A stretch of 25,334 bases of DNA, from assembly GCA_029009035.1 (NCBI GenBank), contig JAQXJQ010000073.1, positions 1-25,334 of the forward strand, read 5' to 3'. The notes under the pieces are model-generated. The model made no database searches and was not told the origin of the DNA. It saw only the letters and a list, made by a program, of their open reading frames with translations. Below are positions 7,865 through 16,845 of the stretch, in pieces. Each line of letters begins with the position of its first letter. The first letter of the stretch is position 1. A program made the translations under genes and the position numbers. Source of the DNA: Oscillospiraceae bacterium. Its GTDB lineage: Bacteria > Bacillota > Clostridia > Oscillospirales > Oscillospiraceae.

Positions 7865-7869
7865 GGGCA

Positions 7870-8811
7870 ATGAACGGACTTTGTCTGGGGTTTGATACCA
7901 GCAACTACACCACCTCTGCCGCCGTATTTGACGGAAAAACAGGGGAGAACCGGGGCAGATTGCTCACCGTGCCCGAGGGAACGCTGGGTCTGCGCCAGAG
8001 CGATGCGCTGTTTCAGCACACCAAGCGTCTGCATCTCATGGTGGAGCAGCTGCGTGCCGACGGTGTTATGGGCGGGATCCGGGCTGTGGGCGCGTCCACC
8101 CGCCCCCGGGAGGTGGAGGGCTCCTATATGCCCTGTTTCTTAGTGGGAGAAGGACAGGCTCGCAGTTTGGCCTCCGCGCTTGGGGTGCCCTTTGTGGCCT
8201 GCTCCCATCAGCAGGGACATATTGCCGCCGCCGCCTGGTCCGCGGGCCACGGAGAGCTGCTGGATACGCCTCACCTGGCTTGGCACCTGTCCGGCGGTAC
8301 CACCGAGCTGCTGCTGGTGCGTCCCGAGGGCTGCATGGTGCGGGCCGAACTGATCGGCGGCACCACCGATATCTCGGCGGGCCAGCTGGTGGACCGCATC
8401 GGCGTCGGTCTGGGTTTGGCGTTTCCCGCGGGAAAGGCCATGGATGAGTTGAGCCGAAATTCTGTAAAGAAAGATTGCTTTACTGTGAAGATGTCGGAAG
8501 GGAAATTTTCTCTTTCCGGGATGGAAAATAAGATCCGTGCCATGGCTGAGCAGGGAGCGGAGTCTTGCGATGTCGCCCGCTACACCTTTGAGACCCTTGC
8601 CTCGGTGTTGGAGCGTGCTACGGTGTGGGCCAGATCGGTCTATGGCGAGCTGCCGGTGCTCTGCTCCGGCGGTGTTGCCTCCAACCGGCTGCTGCGGGAG
8701 CGTATGGAGCCGCTGGGCGCCATCTTTGCCCCTCCCCAATACTCTACCGACAATGCTCTGGGCGTAGCCATTCTCACCCACCGATGGCTGGAACGGGAGG
8801 GCAAAGCATGA
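7870..8811 (+). CDS. TsaD/Kae1-like (peptidase M22 family) paralogue
   Basis: A 313-residue protein of the ASKHA-fold TsaD/Kae1 family. It has an N-terminal GFDTSNYTTSAAV phosphate-binding turn (7-19), HxxxH metal ligands (H113 and H117 in CSHQQGHIAAA), LSGGTTEL (140-146), CSGGVASN (265-272) and STDNA (292-296) with the third ligand Asp294. True TsaD makes the t6A modification of tRNA, is about 335-345 residues long, and starts with IETSCDET. This protein is shorter and diverges at that motif, so I read it as a paralogue of unknown role with an intact metal site. It takes the place folD holds in the Bacillus operon. It starts 5 bases after nusB and overlaps xseA by 4. Confidence 0.85.
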   Translation: MNGLCLGFDTSNYTTSAAVFDGKTGENRGRLLTVPEGTLGLRQSDALFQHTKRLHLMVEQLRADGVMGGIRAVGASTRPREVEGSYMPCFLVGEGQARSLASALGVPFVACSHQQGHIAAAAWSAGHGELLDTPHLAWHLSGGTTELLLVRPEGCMVRAELIGGTTDISAGQLVDRIGVGLGLAFPAGKAMDELSRNSVKKDCFTVKMSEGKFSLSGMENKIRAMAEQGAESCDVARYTFETLASVLERATVWARSVYGELPVLCSGGVASNRLLRERMEPLGAIFAPPQYSTDNALGVAILTHRWLEREGKA

Positions 8812-10028
8812 ACCTGTCCCAGTTTCCTGTCTTTTCCGTATCCCAGGTCAATCACTATGTGAAAGACCTGATGGAACGGGACGGGCTATTGAATGCCCTG
8901 TTGGTGCGCGGAGAGGTATCCAACTATAAGTGCTACCCCTCGGGACACCACTATTTTTCTCTGAAGGACGCGCAGGGGAGTATCCGCTGCGTCATGTTCC
9001 GGGGGGATGCTGCGCGTCTCCGGTTCCGGCCGGCCAACGGCATGAGCGTGGTCGCCTTCGGCCGTGTGAGCGTGTTTCCCCGCGACGGCCAATATCAGCT
9101 CTACTGCAGCGAACTGATCGACGATGGACAGGGTGCGTTGGACAGGGCGTTCGAGGAGCTCCGCCGCCGTTTGGAGGCGGAGGGCCTGTTTGACGGGGCC
9201 AACAAGCTGCCTCTGCCGGCCTGTCCCGGGAAGATCGCACTGGTCACTTCGCCTGCCGGCGCCGCTGTGCGGGATATGATCCGGATCCTGGGCGCCCGCT
9301 GGCCCATGGCCCGGGTGATGGTGGTCCCTGTTCGGGTTCAGGGTGAGGAGGCCGCCGGTGAGATCGCCGCTGCGATCCACGGGCTGAATAACCGCAATGA
9401 CATCGACCTGATCATCACCGGACGGGGCGGAGGTTCCAGGGAAGACCTGTGGGCCTTTAACGAAGAGGTGGTGGCCCGTGCCATCTATGTGTCCAATATC
9501 CCGGTGATCTCCGCTGTGGGGCATGAGCCGGATGTGTCCATTTCCGACTATGTGGCCGACGCCCGTGCCTCCACGCCCTCCAACGCGGCAGAGATCGCTG
9601 TCCCCGATCAGGGCGAGATCAGAGCACGGCTGGAGCATTTGGCCCGCCGACTTGCCGCCGCGGAGGGTGGGAAGCTGGCCGGAGCGCGGAAGGATCTGGC
9701 TCGATTGGAGGGCAGCAGAATGCTGAGGGACCTGAAAGCCCCCATTGACGACCGGCGGATGCTTTTGGATCATGTTTCCCGGGATCTTGCAGCCGCGCTG
9801 GAGCGGTCTGTGAAGAATCGGCGGCTCAAGCTGGGACAGCTCAGCGCCGGCCTGCACGCCATGAGCCCGCTGAGGGTGCTGGGCCGCGGCTATGCCATTG
9901 CGAAAAACGGCTCCGCCGTTGTGACCACTGTGAGTCAGGTGGAGCAGGACGATGATATTGAAGTTATGGTTTCCGACGGCCTTGTATCCTGTCGGGTGAC
10001 GAAAAAGGAGGAACGGACATGGCAGTGA
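8808..10028 (+). CDS. xseA: Exodeoxyribonuclease VII large subunit
   Basis: XseA with XseB degrades single-stranded DNA in both directions into acid-soluble oligonucleotides. The 406-residue protein has an N-terminal OB-fold (about 1-100, with LLVRGEVSNYKCYPSGHHYFSLKD) and a catalytic core with GKIALVTSPAGAAVRD, DLIITGRGGGSREDLWAFN and SAVGHEPDVSISDYVADARASTPSNAAE. A C-terminal coiled-coil follows, ending in VLGRGYAIAKNG. The ATG at 8808 overlaps the stop of the preceding gene; the open frame further upstream lies inside that gene. Length is normal for Firmicutes. Confidence 0.97.
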   Translation: MNLSQFPVFSVSQVNHYVKDLMERDGLLNALLVRGEVSNYKCYPSGHHYFSLKDAQGSIRCVMFRGDAARLRFRPANGMSVVAFGRVSVFPRDGQYQLYCSELIDDGQGALDRAFEELRRRLEAEGLFDGANKLPLPACPGKIALVTSPAGAAVRDMIRILGARWPMARVMVVPVRVQGEEAAGEIAAAIHGLNNRNDIDLIITGRGGGSREDLWAFNEEVVARAIYVSNIPVISAVGHEPDVSISDYVADARASTPSNAAEIAVPDQGEIRARLEHLARRLAAAEGGKLAGARKDLARLEGSRMLRDLKAPIDDRRMLLDHVSRDLAAALERSVKNRRLKLGQLSAGLHAMSPLRVLGRGYAIAKNGSAVVTTVSQVEQDDDIEVMVSDGLVSCRVTKKEERTWQ

Positions 10029-10246
10029 AAAAACAGTCCTTCGAGCAGTCTATGGCGCGGCTGGAGGAGATCGTGCGCACCCTCGAGCGTGGCGAGTGCG
10101 ATCTGGACGCCTCTCTGAAGCTGTTTGAGGAGGGGGCAAAACTGGCCCGCACCTGCCATGACATGCTGGATAAGGCAGAGCAGAAGGTCACGCTGCTGCT
10201 GGATCAGCAGACCGGGGAGGAAGTCCCCTTTGAAGGAGAGGAATGA
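10019..10246 (+). CDS. xseB: Exodeoxyribonuclease VII small subunit
   Basis: A 75-residue helical protein with SFEQSMARLEEIVRTLERGE and LDASLKLFEEGAKLARTCHDMLDKAEQKV, which define XseB. Several copies bind the XseA coiled-coil. AAAGGAGG within the end of xseA directs the ATG, and the two genes overlap by 10 bases, consistent with coupled subunit synthesis. Confidence 0.97.
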   Translation: MAVKKQSFEQSMARLEEIVRTLERGECDLDASLKLFEEGAKLARTCHDMLDKAEQKVTLLLDQQTGEEVPFEGEE

Positions 10247-11139
10247 ATTTGGAACATAAAGCGGAATATGAGCGTGTCCGCAGGTTGGTCGAGGCTGAAT
10301 TGGAATGCTGCCTTACGGGAGAATACCCCCAGCGGGAGCTGTTGGATGCCATGCGCTACAGCCTGTTGGCAGGGGGGAAGCGTATCCGCCCGGTGTTGGT
10401 ACTGAAATTCTGTGAAGCCATGTGCGGAAGCGTGGAACCGGCTCTGGACTATGCCTGTGCAGTAGAAATGCTTCACACATATTCTCTCATTCATGACGAT
10501 CTTCCCTGTATGGATAATGACGATCTGCGCCGCGGGAAACCAACCTGCCACAAGGCCTTCGGGGAACGCAATGCCGTGCTGGCTGGGGACGCCCTTCAGG
10601 CGGAGGCGTTCTATCGCCTGGCGTCTTCCAAGAGGCCGGCCCGTGCCGTCTCCAACGGTCAGGCCTGTGCCGTATTGGGTGAGGCTGCCGGCGCCGTGGC
10701 CGGCATTTGCGCCGGCCAGTATCTTGATCTGGAGGGAGAGGGAAAGCCCAAGACCCTGGAGGAGCTGACCCTGATCCATACCTGGAAGACCGCTGCGCTG
10801 CTGAAGGCGGCCTGCCTGCTGGGCCTTGTAGCCTCTCCCGTGGAAGCGACGGCAGAGCAGTGGCGCGGCGCCGGGATCTATGCCCAGGAGTTGGGAATGG
10901 CCTTTCAGATCCGTGACGATATGCTGGATCAGGAGTCCACCACCGAGGAATTGGGCCAGCCGGTGGGTTCCGATGCGGAAAACGGGAAAGAGACCTTTGC
11001 CACGCTGTATGGTCTGGAGCGCTGCAGGGAACTGGTGGAGGAGCATACCCGGCGTGCAAAAGAGGCGATCCGGGGACTTTTCCCCGACACTGATTTTTTG
11101 TGCTGGCTGGCTGATGCGTTGGCGCAGAGAAAGAGTTAA
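10243..11139 (+). CDS. ispA: Polyprenyl synthetase (farnesyl/geranyl diphosphate synthase)
   Basis: This enzyme condenses isopentenyl diphosphate with allylic diphosphates to farnesyl (or geranylgeranyl) diphosphate in the cytoplasm. The 298-residue protein has both Asp-rich motifs: DDLPCMDND (85-93) and DDMLD (225-229, in FQIRDDMLD). It also has GGKRIRP (44-50). The two-residue insert in the first motif marks a bacterial-type FPP synthase. Product chain length cannot be fixed by eye. It overlaps xseB by 4 bases and sits directly before dxs, linking precursor supply and chain elongation in one transcript. Confidence 0.95.
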   Translation: MNLEHKAEYERVRRLVEAELECCLTGEYPQRELLDAMRYSLLAGGKRIRPVLVLKFCEAMCGSVEPALDYACAVEMLHTYSLIHDDLPCMDNDDLRRGKPTCHKAFGERNAVLAGDALQAEAFYRLASSKRPARAVSNGQACAVLGEAAGAVAGICAGQYLDLEGEGKPKTLEELTLIHTWKTAALLKAACLLGLVASPVEATAEQWRGAGIYAQELGMAFQIRDDMLDQESTTEELGQPVGSDAENGKETFATLYGLERCRELVEEHTRRAKEAIRGLFPDTDFLCWLADALAQRKS

Positions 11140-11168
11140 TGAAAATTCCTTTACAGGGAGAGACTTCC

Positions 11169-13001
11169 ATGATACCGGAACGGTTGGATCATATTACAGA
11201 CCAGCAGGCCGTAGAGATCTGCGCGGAGCTGCGCGAGCGGATCATTGAATGCGTGTCTCACACAGGCGGGCATTTGGCCTCCAGCCTTGGCGTGGTGGAG
11301 CTGTTAGTGGCGCTTCACCGTGTTTATGATTTGAATACAGACCGTCTTGTTTTCGACGTCGGACACCAGTGCTATGCCCACAAGATCCTCACCGGGCGCG
11401 GCGATCTGATGGGGACTCTGCGCCAGTTTGGAGGTATTTCCGGTTTTCCGAAGCCCCAGGAGCACCGCTCCGACGCCTTCATTGCCGGCCATGCCTCCAC
11501 TGCGGTGTCCGTGGCTTTGGGTATGGCCAGAGCCAGAACCCTCAGCGGCGAGAACTATCAGGTGGTGGCTCTGATGGGCGACGGCGCGATGACCGGCGGC
11601 CTGGCCTACGAGGGTCTGTCCAACGCCGGGCAGAGCGGCGAACCCATGGTGGTCATTCTCAATGACAACGGAATGTCCATCACCAAGAATGTAGGCGGAG
11701 TGGCAGAGCACCTGTCCCGCCAACGCCTGCGCCCGCAATATCTGGAATTCAAAAAACTGTACCGCCGCGTCACCTCCAAAGGCCGCTTGGGTCGGGGGAT
11801 CTATCGTATTACGCACCGGATCAAGCAGGCGGTGAAAAACGCCCTTTTGTCCGAGAGTGTTTTTGAGACCATGGGCTTTACATTTTTGGGCCCGGTGGAC
11901 GGGCACGATGTAAAGCAGCTCACCAGGCTTCTCACCTATGCCAAAGAGCTGGGCAGCCCTGTTCTGCTCCATGTAAAGACCGTGAAGGGCAAGGGCTACG
12001 CGCCGGCAGAGCAGGAGCCGGACAAGTTCCACGGTGTGGGACCCTTCCGCCGGGAGGACGGTGCGCTGCTCTCCGGCAAGGGAAAAGAGAACTTCTCCGC
12101 TGTGTTCGGCCGCACCATGTGCGATCTCGGCGCACGGAGAGAGGAGCTGTGTCTCATTACGGCTGCCATGCAGTCGGGAACCGGATCGGATCTGTGGGCG
12201 GAGCGCTTTCCACAGCGCTTCTTTGATGTGGGCATTGCGGAAGAGCACGCCGTCACCATGGCGGCGGGCATGGCCAAACAGCATATGGTGCCGGTGTTTG
12301 CGGTGTATTCCTCCTTTCTGCAGCGGTCCTATGATATGCTGATCCATGATGTGGCCATCCAGCATCTCCATGTGGTGTTTGCGGTGGATCGGGCCGGACT
12401 TGTGGGCGAGGACGGAGAGACCCACCACGGCGTATTTGATGTGGCATACCTCACTTCCGTTCCGGGCATGAAGGTCCTGTGTCCCGCCAGCTTCGGCGAA
12501 CTGGAGCGAATGCTGACCTACGCGGTGGAAAAGGTCAACGGGCCGGTGACCGTCCGCTACCCCAGAGGGGGCGAAGGGGATTATCGTGGGATCAGCGCCG
12601 AAACGGGAGCGCAGGTGATCCGCCCCGGCAGCGATGTGACCATCGTGTGCTACGGCACCATGGTAAATGAGGCGCTGAAAGCGGCAGAACTGCTGGAGGC
12701 AAAAGGGAAGAGCGCTCAGATTTTGAAGCTGAACAGCATCATTCCTCTGGACATGGACGCCGTTCTGGACTGCGCCGCCGGGACCGGCCGTCTGCTGGTG
12801 GCGGAGGAATGTATTGACACCAACTGCGTAGGCCGCAGGATCGCGTCTGAGCTCGCGCTGCGGGGTATGACCAATGTTCGCGTCCGGTTGGCCAATCTGG
12901 GCGACCATTTTATCCCTCAGGGTACGGTGGCGCAGCTGCGTGCTTTGTGCGGGATCGACGGCGCATCTATCTGCAAACAAGCGTTGGAGGAGATAAACTG
13001 A
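11169..13001 (+). CDS. dxs: 1-deoxy-D-xylulose-5-phosphate synthase
   Basis: Dxs condenses pyruvate and glyceraldehyde 3-phosphate in the first step of the MEP isoprenoid pathway, using thiamine diphosphate. The 610-residue protein has HTGGHLASSLGVVEL (31-45), FDVGHQCYAHKILTGR (62-77), the ThDP motif GDGAMTGG (137-144) through NDNG (165-168), and the transketolase-like second half with GIAEEHAVTMAAGMA and DRAGLVGEDGETHHG. The frame also starts at an ATG at 11139 overlapping the ispA stop. I prefer 11169 because GGGAGAG lies 6-7 bases ahead and the extra ten residues look unlike the family. Its last base overlaps the tlyA start. Confidence 0.96.
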   Translation: MIPERLDHITDQQAVEICAELRERIIECVSHTGGHLASSLGVVELLVALHRVYDLNTDRLVFDVGHQCYAHKILTGRGDLMGTLRQFGGISGFPKPQEHRSDAFIAGHASTAVSVALGMARARTLSGENYQVVALMGDGAMTGGLAYEGLSNAGQSGEPMVVILNDNGMSITKNVGGVAEHLSRQRLRPQYLEFKKLYRRVTSKGRLGRGIYRITHRIKQAVKNALLSESVFETMGFTFLGPVDGHDVKQLTRLLTYAKELGSPVLLHVKTVKGKGYAPAEQEPDKFHGVGPFRREDGALLSGKGKENFSAVFGRTMCDLGARREELCLITAAMQSGTGSDLWAERFPQRFFDVGIAEEHAVTMAAGMAKQHMVPVFAVYSSFLQRSYDMLIHDVAIQHLHVVFAVDRAGLVGEDGETHHGVFDVAYLTSVPGMKVLCPASFGELERMLTYAVEKVNGPVTVRYPRGGEGDYRGISAETGAQVIRPGSDVTIVCYGTMVNEALKAAELLEAKGKSAQILKLNSIIPLDMDAVLDCAAGTGRLLVAEECIDTNCVGRRIASELALRGMTNVRVRLANLGDHFIPQGTVAQLRALCGIDGASICKQALEEIN

Positions 13002-13795
13002 TGGCAAAAAAGCGTTTGGATGTTCTGGTTTTGGAGCAGGGGCTGGCCGACAGCCGGCAGAAGGCGCAGGCCCTGATCATGGCGGGGCAGATCTTTGCGG
13101 GGGACAAGCGCTGCGATAAGTGCGGCATGACGCTGGAGGAAGAGACTGTGCTGGAGGTGCGGGGGCAGACCCTGCGATATGTGAGCCGCGGGGGCCTGAA
13201 GCTGGAAAAGGCGATGAAGTGCTTCCCCATCACGCTGGAGGGAAAGGTCGCGGCGGATATCGGCGCGTCCACCGGCGGTTTTACGGACTGTATGCTGCAA
13301 AACGGTGCAAAAAAGGTCTATGCGGTGGATGTGGGATATGGACAGCTGGCGTGGGCGCTGCGCAGCGACCCCAGAGTGGTGTGTCTGGAGCGTACCAATG
13401 CCCGCTATCTCACCACCGAGCAGATCCCCGAACCGTTGGAGTTTGCCTCGATTGATGTGTCCTTCATCTCTCTGAAGCTGATCCTGCCCGCGCTGCGGCA
13501 GCTGATGACCGCGGACGGACAGGTGGCGGCCCTCATCAAGCCCCAGTTTGAGGCAGGCCGTGAAAAGGTGGGCAAAAAGGGAGTGGTTCGCGACCCCGAA
13601 GTCCATCTCGAGGTGTTGGAACATTTTCTGATCCATGCAAAAGAGGCCAGATTTACTGTAAAGGGAATTGACTTTTCACCTGTTCGCGGCCCTGAGGGAA
13701 ACATCGAGTATTTGGGTTACCTCTCCGCTGTGGAGGGCGAAGCGGAGTACGGAGATCTGCGGGAGCTGGTCAAGCGCTCCCATGAAGTGCTGTGA
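13001..13795 (+). CDS. tlyA: TlyA family rRNA 2'-O-methyltransferase (YqxC type)
   Basis: The 264-residue protein joins an S4 RNA-binding domain (about 4-62, with RLDVLVLEQGLADSRQKAQALI) to an FtsJ-like SAM methyltransferase domain. The SAM loop DIGASTGGFTD spans 86-96, followed by VYAVDVGYGQLAW; FASIDVSFISLKLILPAL, ALIKPQFEAG and VKGIDFSPVRGPEGNIEYL complete the core. Mycobacterial TlyA methylates 16S and 23S rRNA cytidines; the role in Clostridia is assumed, not shown. Older annotations call it hemolysin A. GGAGGAG precedes the ATG. Position after dxs is conserved across Firmicutes. Confidence 0.94.
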   Translation: MAKKRLDVLVLEQGLADSRQKAQALIMAGQIFAGDKRCDKCGMTLEEETVLEVRGQTLRYVSRGGLKLEKAMKCFPITLEGKVAADIGASTGGFTDCMLQNGAKKVYAVDVGYGQLAWALRSDPRVVCLERTNARYLTTEQIPEPLEFASIDVSFISLKLILPALRQLMTADGQVAALIKPQFEAGREKVGKKGVVRDPEVHLEVLEHFLIHAKEARFTVKGIDFSPVRGPEGNIEYLGYLSAVEGEAEYGDLRELVKRSHEVL

Positions 13796-13808
13796 GGAGG
13801 AGAGTGCA

Positions 13809-14675
13809 ATGAAGATCGTATTGAGTCCCAACCCATACCGGGATCGGGGACTGAAGTGCGCTCTGGCAGCCAAAAAGATCCTGGAAAACAGCGGCGCGCA
13901 GGTGGCGGTCTGCCTTCCTTTTGATCTGGAGGGGAACGACCATATCGTCCCGCCTGCCGAGATAGAGCTGACTCCTTTGGATGAGGAACTGGACAACGCG
14001 AATATTCTGGTGTGTTTCGGCGGCGACGGCACGATCCTTCATGCGGCCAGGGGCGCCAGCTCCCGTAATATTCCCATCCTGGGCGTCAATATGGGCAGCG
14101 TTGGCTTTATGGCTGAGCTGGAGCAAAGCGAAATGTCCCTGCTGGCCAAGCTGCCTGCCGGCGGCTACCGCACGGAACCCCGCATGATGCTGGATGTGTC
14201 CGTCCGCAGAGAGGGTAAGCGGGTTTTTTACGAAACGGCGCTCAACGACGCCGTCGTTGTCAAGGGCGCGGTGGCTCGTATGCTGGATCTGGAGGTAACG
14301 GGGGACAGGGTCCCCATTTCCAGCTTCTCCGGCGACGGAGTCGTCATTGCGACCCCCACCGGGTCCACTGCCTATTCCATGGCGGCCGGCGGACCCATTG
14401 TGGAGGCCACCTCGGAGAACATGATCATGACTCCCGTGTGCGCCCATTCCCTTCACGCAAAGCCCTTCGTGCTGGACAGCCGGAGGGTGGTTGGCGTACG
14501 CATTGCCCCCGGCAGCCACCGGGCGGCATATCTCTCCGTGGATGGCGGAAAGGCGTTCCGCGTGATGCCCGGCGATCTGGTGGAGTGCCGCAAATCCCGG
14601 CAGCAGACCCGGCTCATCCGGCTGACCGGCAGAAGTTTTTACGAACAGGTCTATAAGAAATTGGGAAAGGATTGA
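13809..14675 (+). CDS. nadK: NAD kinase
   Basis: NAD kinase phosphorylates NAD to NADP, supplying reducing power for biosynthesis. The 288-residue protein has the GGDGT motif (71-75, in FGGDGTILHAAR), NMGSVGFM, the NDAVV segment and TPTGSTAYSMAAGGPIV, the full NadK/YegS-fold set. The ATG at 13809 follows GAGGAGGAG. The open frame upstream (from 13668) lies inside tlyA and is ignored. B. subtilis has no nadK between yqxC and ahrC, whereas many Clostridia do. Confidence 0.96.
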   Translation: MKIVLSPNPYRDRGLKCALAAKKILENSGAQVAVCLPFDLEGNDHIVPPAEIELTPLDEELDNANILVCFGGDGTILHAARGASSRNIPILGVNMGSVGFMAELEQSEMSLLAKLPAGGYRTEPRMMLDVSVRREGKRVFYETALNDAVVVKGAVARMLDLEVTGDRVPISSFSGDGVVIATPTGSTAYSMAAGGPIVEATSENMIMTPVCAHSLHAKPFVLDSRRVVGVRIAPGSHRAAYLSVDGGKAFRVMPGDLVECRKSRQQTRLIRLTGRSFYEQVYKKLGKD

Positions 14676-14685
14676 GGTGGCTTTC

Positions 14686-15138
14686 ATGAAATCCAAGCGA
14701 CAGACTGAGATCCTCCGTTTGATCGAAACTCAGACCATCGAGACCCAGGAGCAGATGCTCGCCGCGCTGCAGGCTTGCGGCATCCGTGCCACTCAGGCCA
14801 CGATTTCCCGGGATATCAAGGAACTAAATCTCGTGAAACAGCAGGTTCAAGGCGTGAGCAAATATGTGGTGGCTAAGGAAAAGCAGCCCCATCACAATTA
14901 CGGCAGCAGGCTGAAGCGCATTTTCAAAGACAGCGTGGTCTCCTTTGACATCGCCCAGAACATCGTTGTGGTCAAGACCATGGCCGGACTTGCCTCTGCG
15001 GCCGGCGCGGCAGTAGATGATATGGATGTGGAGGGTCTCGTGGGCAGCCTTGCCGGTGATGATACGGTGGTCCTCATTATGCGCAACAACCAGATGGCGG
15101 ACGAGTTTTACCGTGATCTGAGATCCATGCTTGACTGA
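14686..15138 (+). CDS. argR: Arginine repressor
   Basis: ArgR senses arginine and represses arginine biosynthesis genes as a hexamer. The 150-residue protein has an N-terminal winged helix (KRQTEILRLIETQ to ATQATISRDIKEL, 35-47). Its C-terminal oligomerisation and ligand domain includes GLASAAGAAVDDM (101-113) and GSLAGDDT (120-127) with the paired Asp that contact arginine. A GTG at 14677 is in frame, but GAGGTGG at 14674-14680 is a better fit as ribosome binding site for the ATG at 14686. Adjacency to recN is the standard Firmicutes order. Confidence 0.95.
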   Translation: MKSKRQTEILRLIETQTIETQEQMLAALQACGIRATQATISRDIKELNLVKQQVQGVSKYVVAKEKQPHHNYGSRLKRIFKDSVVSFDIAQNIVVVKTMAGLASAAGAAVDDMDVEGLVGSLAGDDTVVLIMRNNQMADEFYRDLRSMLD

Positions 15139-15150
15139 GGGTGAATTGCC

Positions 15151-16845
15151 ATGCTGGCACTGCTTCATATTGAAAATATTGCCGTTATCTCTCAGGCGGA
15201 GATCACCTTTGAGCGTGGGTTTAACGTGCTCACCGGTGAGACCGGTGCGGGCAAATCCATTGTGATCGACGCCATCGGCGCCATTATGGGCGAGCGCACC
15301 AGCCGGGATCTCATCCGCACCAATGCCAAGTCCGCCCGTGTCTCCGCGCTGTTTCGGGATGTGCCCGGGCTGGATTGGTTTGAGCAGTATGGGATCTTTC
15401 CGGACGAAAACGGTGAGCTGCTGCTGGAACGGGCCATTCAGGCGGACGGGAAAAATGTCTGCCGGGTCAACGGGCGGCCCGTTCTTGTCACTCAGCTGCG
15501 GGAGCTGGGCTGCCGGCTGCTGAATATCCACGGCCAGCATGACGGCCAGCAGCTGCTGGACGAGCAGTGCCATCTGGACTATCTGGACAGCTTCGGTGGG
15601 CTGGAGCAGGTGAGAGGAGACTTTGCGGAGAGCTACGAAGCCATGTGCGCCGTGGGCCGTGAGCTGGAGAAGCTCCGCATGGACGACGGCGAAAAAGCGC
15701 GCCGGATCGATACCCTGACCTATCAGATCGAAGAGTTGGAACGGGCCGAACTGAGGGACGGCGAGGAAGAGGAACTGACGGCGCGGCGCGATATGCTGCG
15801 CAATGCCGAGCGCATCACCAACGCGGTGGACGGCGCATGGCAGGCCCTCACCGGCGGTGATGAAGGGGACGGAGCGGTGTCCTTGCTGCTGTCCGCCCGG
15901 GAGTCCCTGGCGCAGGGCGGTCGGTACAGCGAGGAACTGAAGCGCCTGTCCGACGCCGTTGAGGAGGTGCGCCTATCTGCCGAAGATCTGGCTGAGCAGG
16001 TGCGGGATGTGCGGGGAAGCCTGGATTTTTACCCCGGAGAATTGGACGAGCTGGAAGACCGGCTGGATGCCATCCACCGGCTGAAGAAGAAGTATGGCTC
16101 CACCGTGGGAGAGATGCTTGAGTATCTGGAGCGCTGTCGCAGGGAACTGGATGAGATCCAGTTCTCTGAAGAGCGTATTGAGGCGCTGGAGAAAAAGTGG
16201 AAGATCTCTCTTGATGATGCAAGGTGTAAAGGAAAAGCGCTTTCCGATGAACGCAAGGCGGCGGCGCTGGAACTTGCCCGGCGGATCGGCAGCGAACTGG
16301 CGGAACTTGATATGCCAAAGGTGAAATTCCGGGTGGATTTTGCGGAAAAGGACTGCAGGAACGGCATGGACGCCACCGGTATGGACACGGTGCGCTTTCT
16401 CATGTCCGCCAATGTGGGCGAGGATCTGAAGCCCATCGACCGTATTGCCTCCGGCGGCGAGTTGTCCCGCATCATGCTGGCGCTGAAAAATGTGTTGGCG
16501 GAAAACGACCAGGTGACCACCATGGTCTTTGACGAGGTGGACACCGGCGTGTCCGGACGGGCCGCAGGCAAGGTGGCGAGGAAGCTGTTTCAGGCAGCGC
16601 GGGCAAAGCAGGTTTTGTGCGTGACCCACCTGCCTCAGATCGCCGCCATGGGCGACGCCCATTTTTCCGTGGAAAAGGGCGAACTGGATGGCCGTACCTA
16701 TACCGAGGTCAAGCGCCTGGATCGCGCCGGGCGCAGGGAAGAACTGGCTCGCCTCAGCGGCGGTGTGCCCACCCAGACCATGCTGGACGGTGCAGAGGAA
16801 CTGTTGACCGCAGCGGAAGCATTTAAAAGGGAGAGCCGCCCGTGA
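15151..16845 (+). CDS. recN: DNA repair protein RecN
   Basis: RecN is an SMC-like ATPase recruited early to double-strand breaks. The 564-residue protein has the Walker A GETGAGKS (29-36), a long coiled-coil region (about 150-370), the ABC signature ASGGELSRIMLALK, a Walker B ending TMVFDEVDTGVSG and the VTHLPQIAAMGD switch His. Full length for the family. In many Firmicutes, spoIVB and spo0A follow recN; here a HAD phosphatase does. The stop overlaps the next start. Confidence 0.97.
   Translation: MLALLHIENIAVISQAEITFERGFNVLTGETGAGKSIVIDAIGAIMGERTSRDLIRTNAKSARVSALFRDVPGLDWFEQYGIFPDENGELLLERAIQADGKNVCRVNGRPVLVTQLRELGCRLLNIHGQHDGQQLLDEQCHLDYLDSFGGLEQVRGDFAESYEAMCAVGRELEKLRMDDGEKARRIDTLTYQIEELERAELRDGEEEELTARRDMLRNAERITNAVDGAWQALTGGDEGDGAVSLLLSARESLAQGGRYSEELKRLSDAVEEVRLSAEDLAEQVRDVRGSLDFYPGELDELEDRLDAIHRLKKKYGSTVGEMLEYLERCRRELDEIQFSEERIEALEKKWKISLDDARCKGKALSDERKAAALELARRIGSELAELDMPKVKFRVDFAEKDCRNGMDATGMDTVRFLMSANVGEDLKPIDRIASGGELSRIMLALKNVLAENDQVTTMVFDEVDTGVSGRAAGKVARKLFQAARAKQVLCVTHLPQIAAMGDAHFSVEKGELDGRTYTEVKRLDRAGRREELARLSGGVPTQTMLDGAEELLTAAEAFKRESRP

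Noticed and set aside
11304..13007. A 567-codon open frame antisense to dxs
   Set aside because: Dxs is unambiguous on the plus strand with all catalytic motifs; the antisense translation has no recognisable motif.
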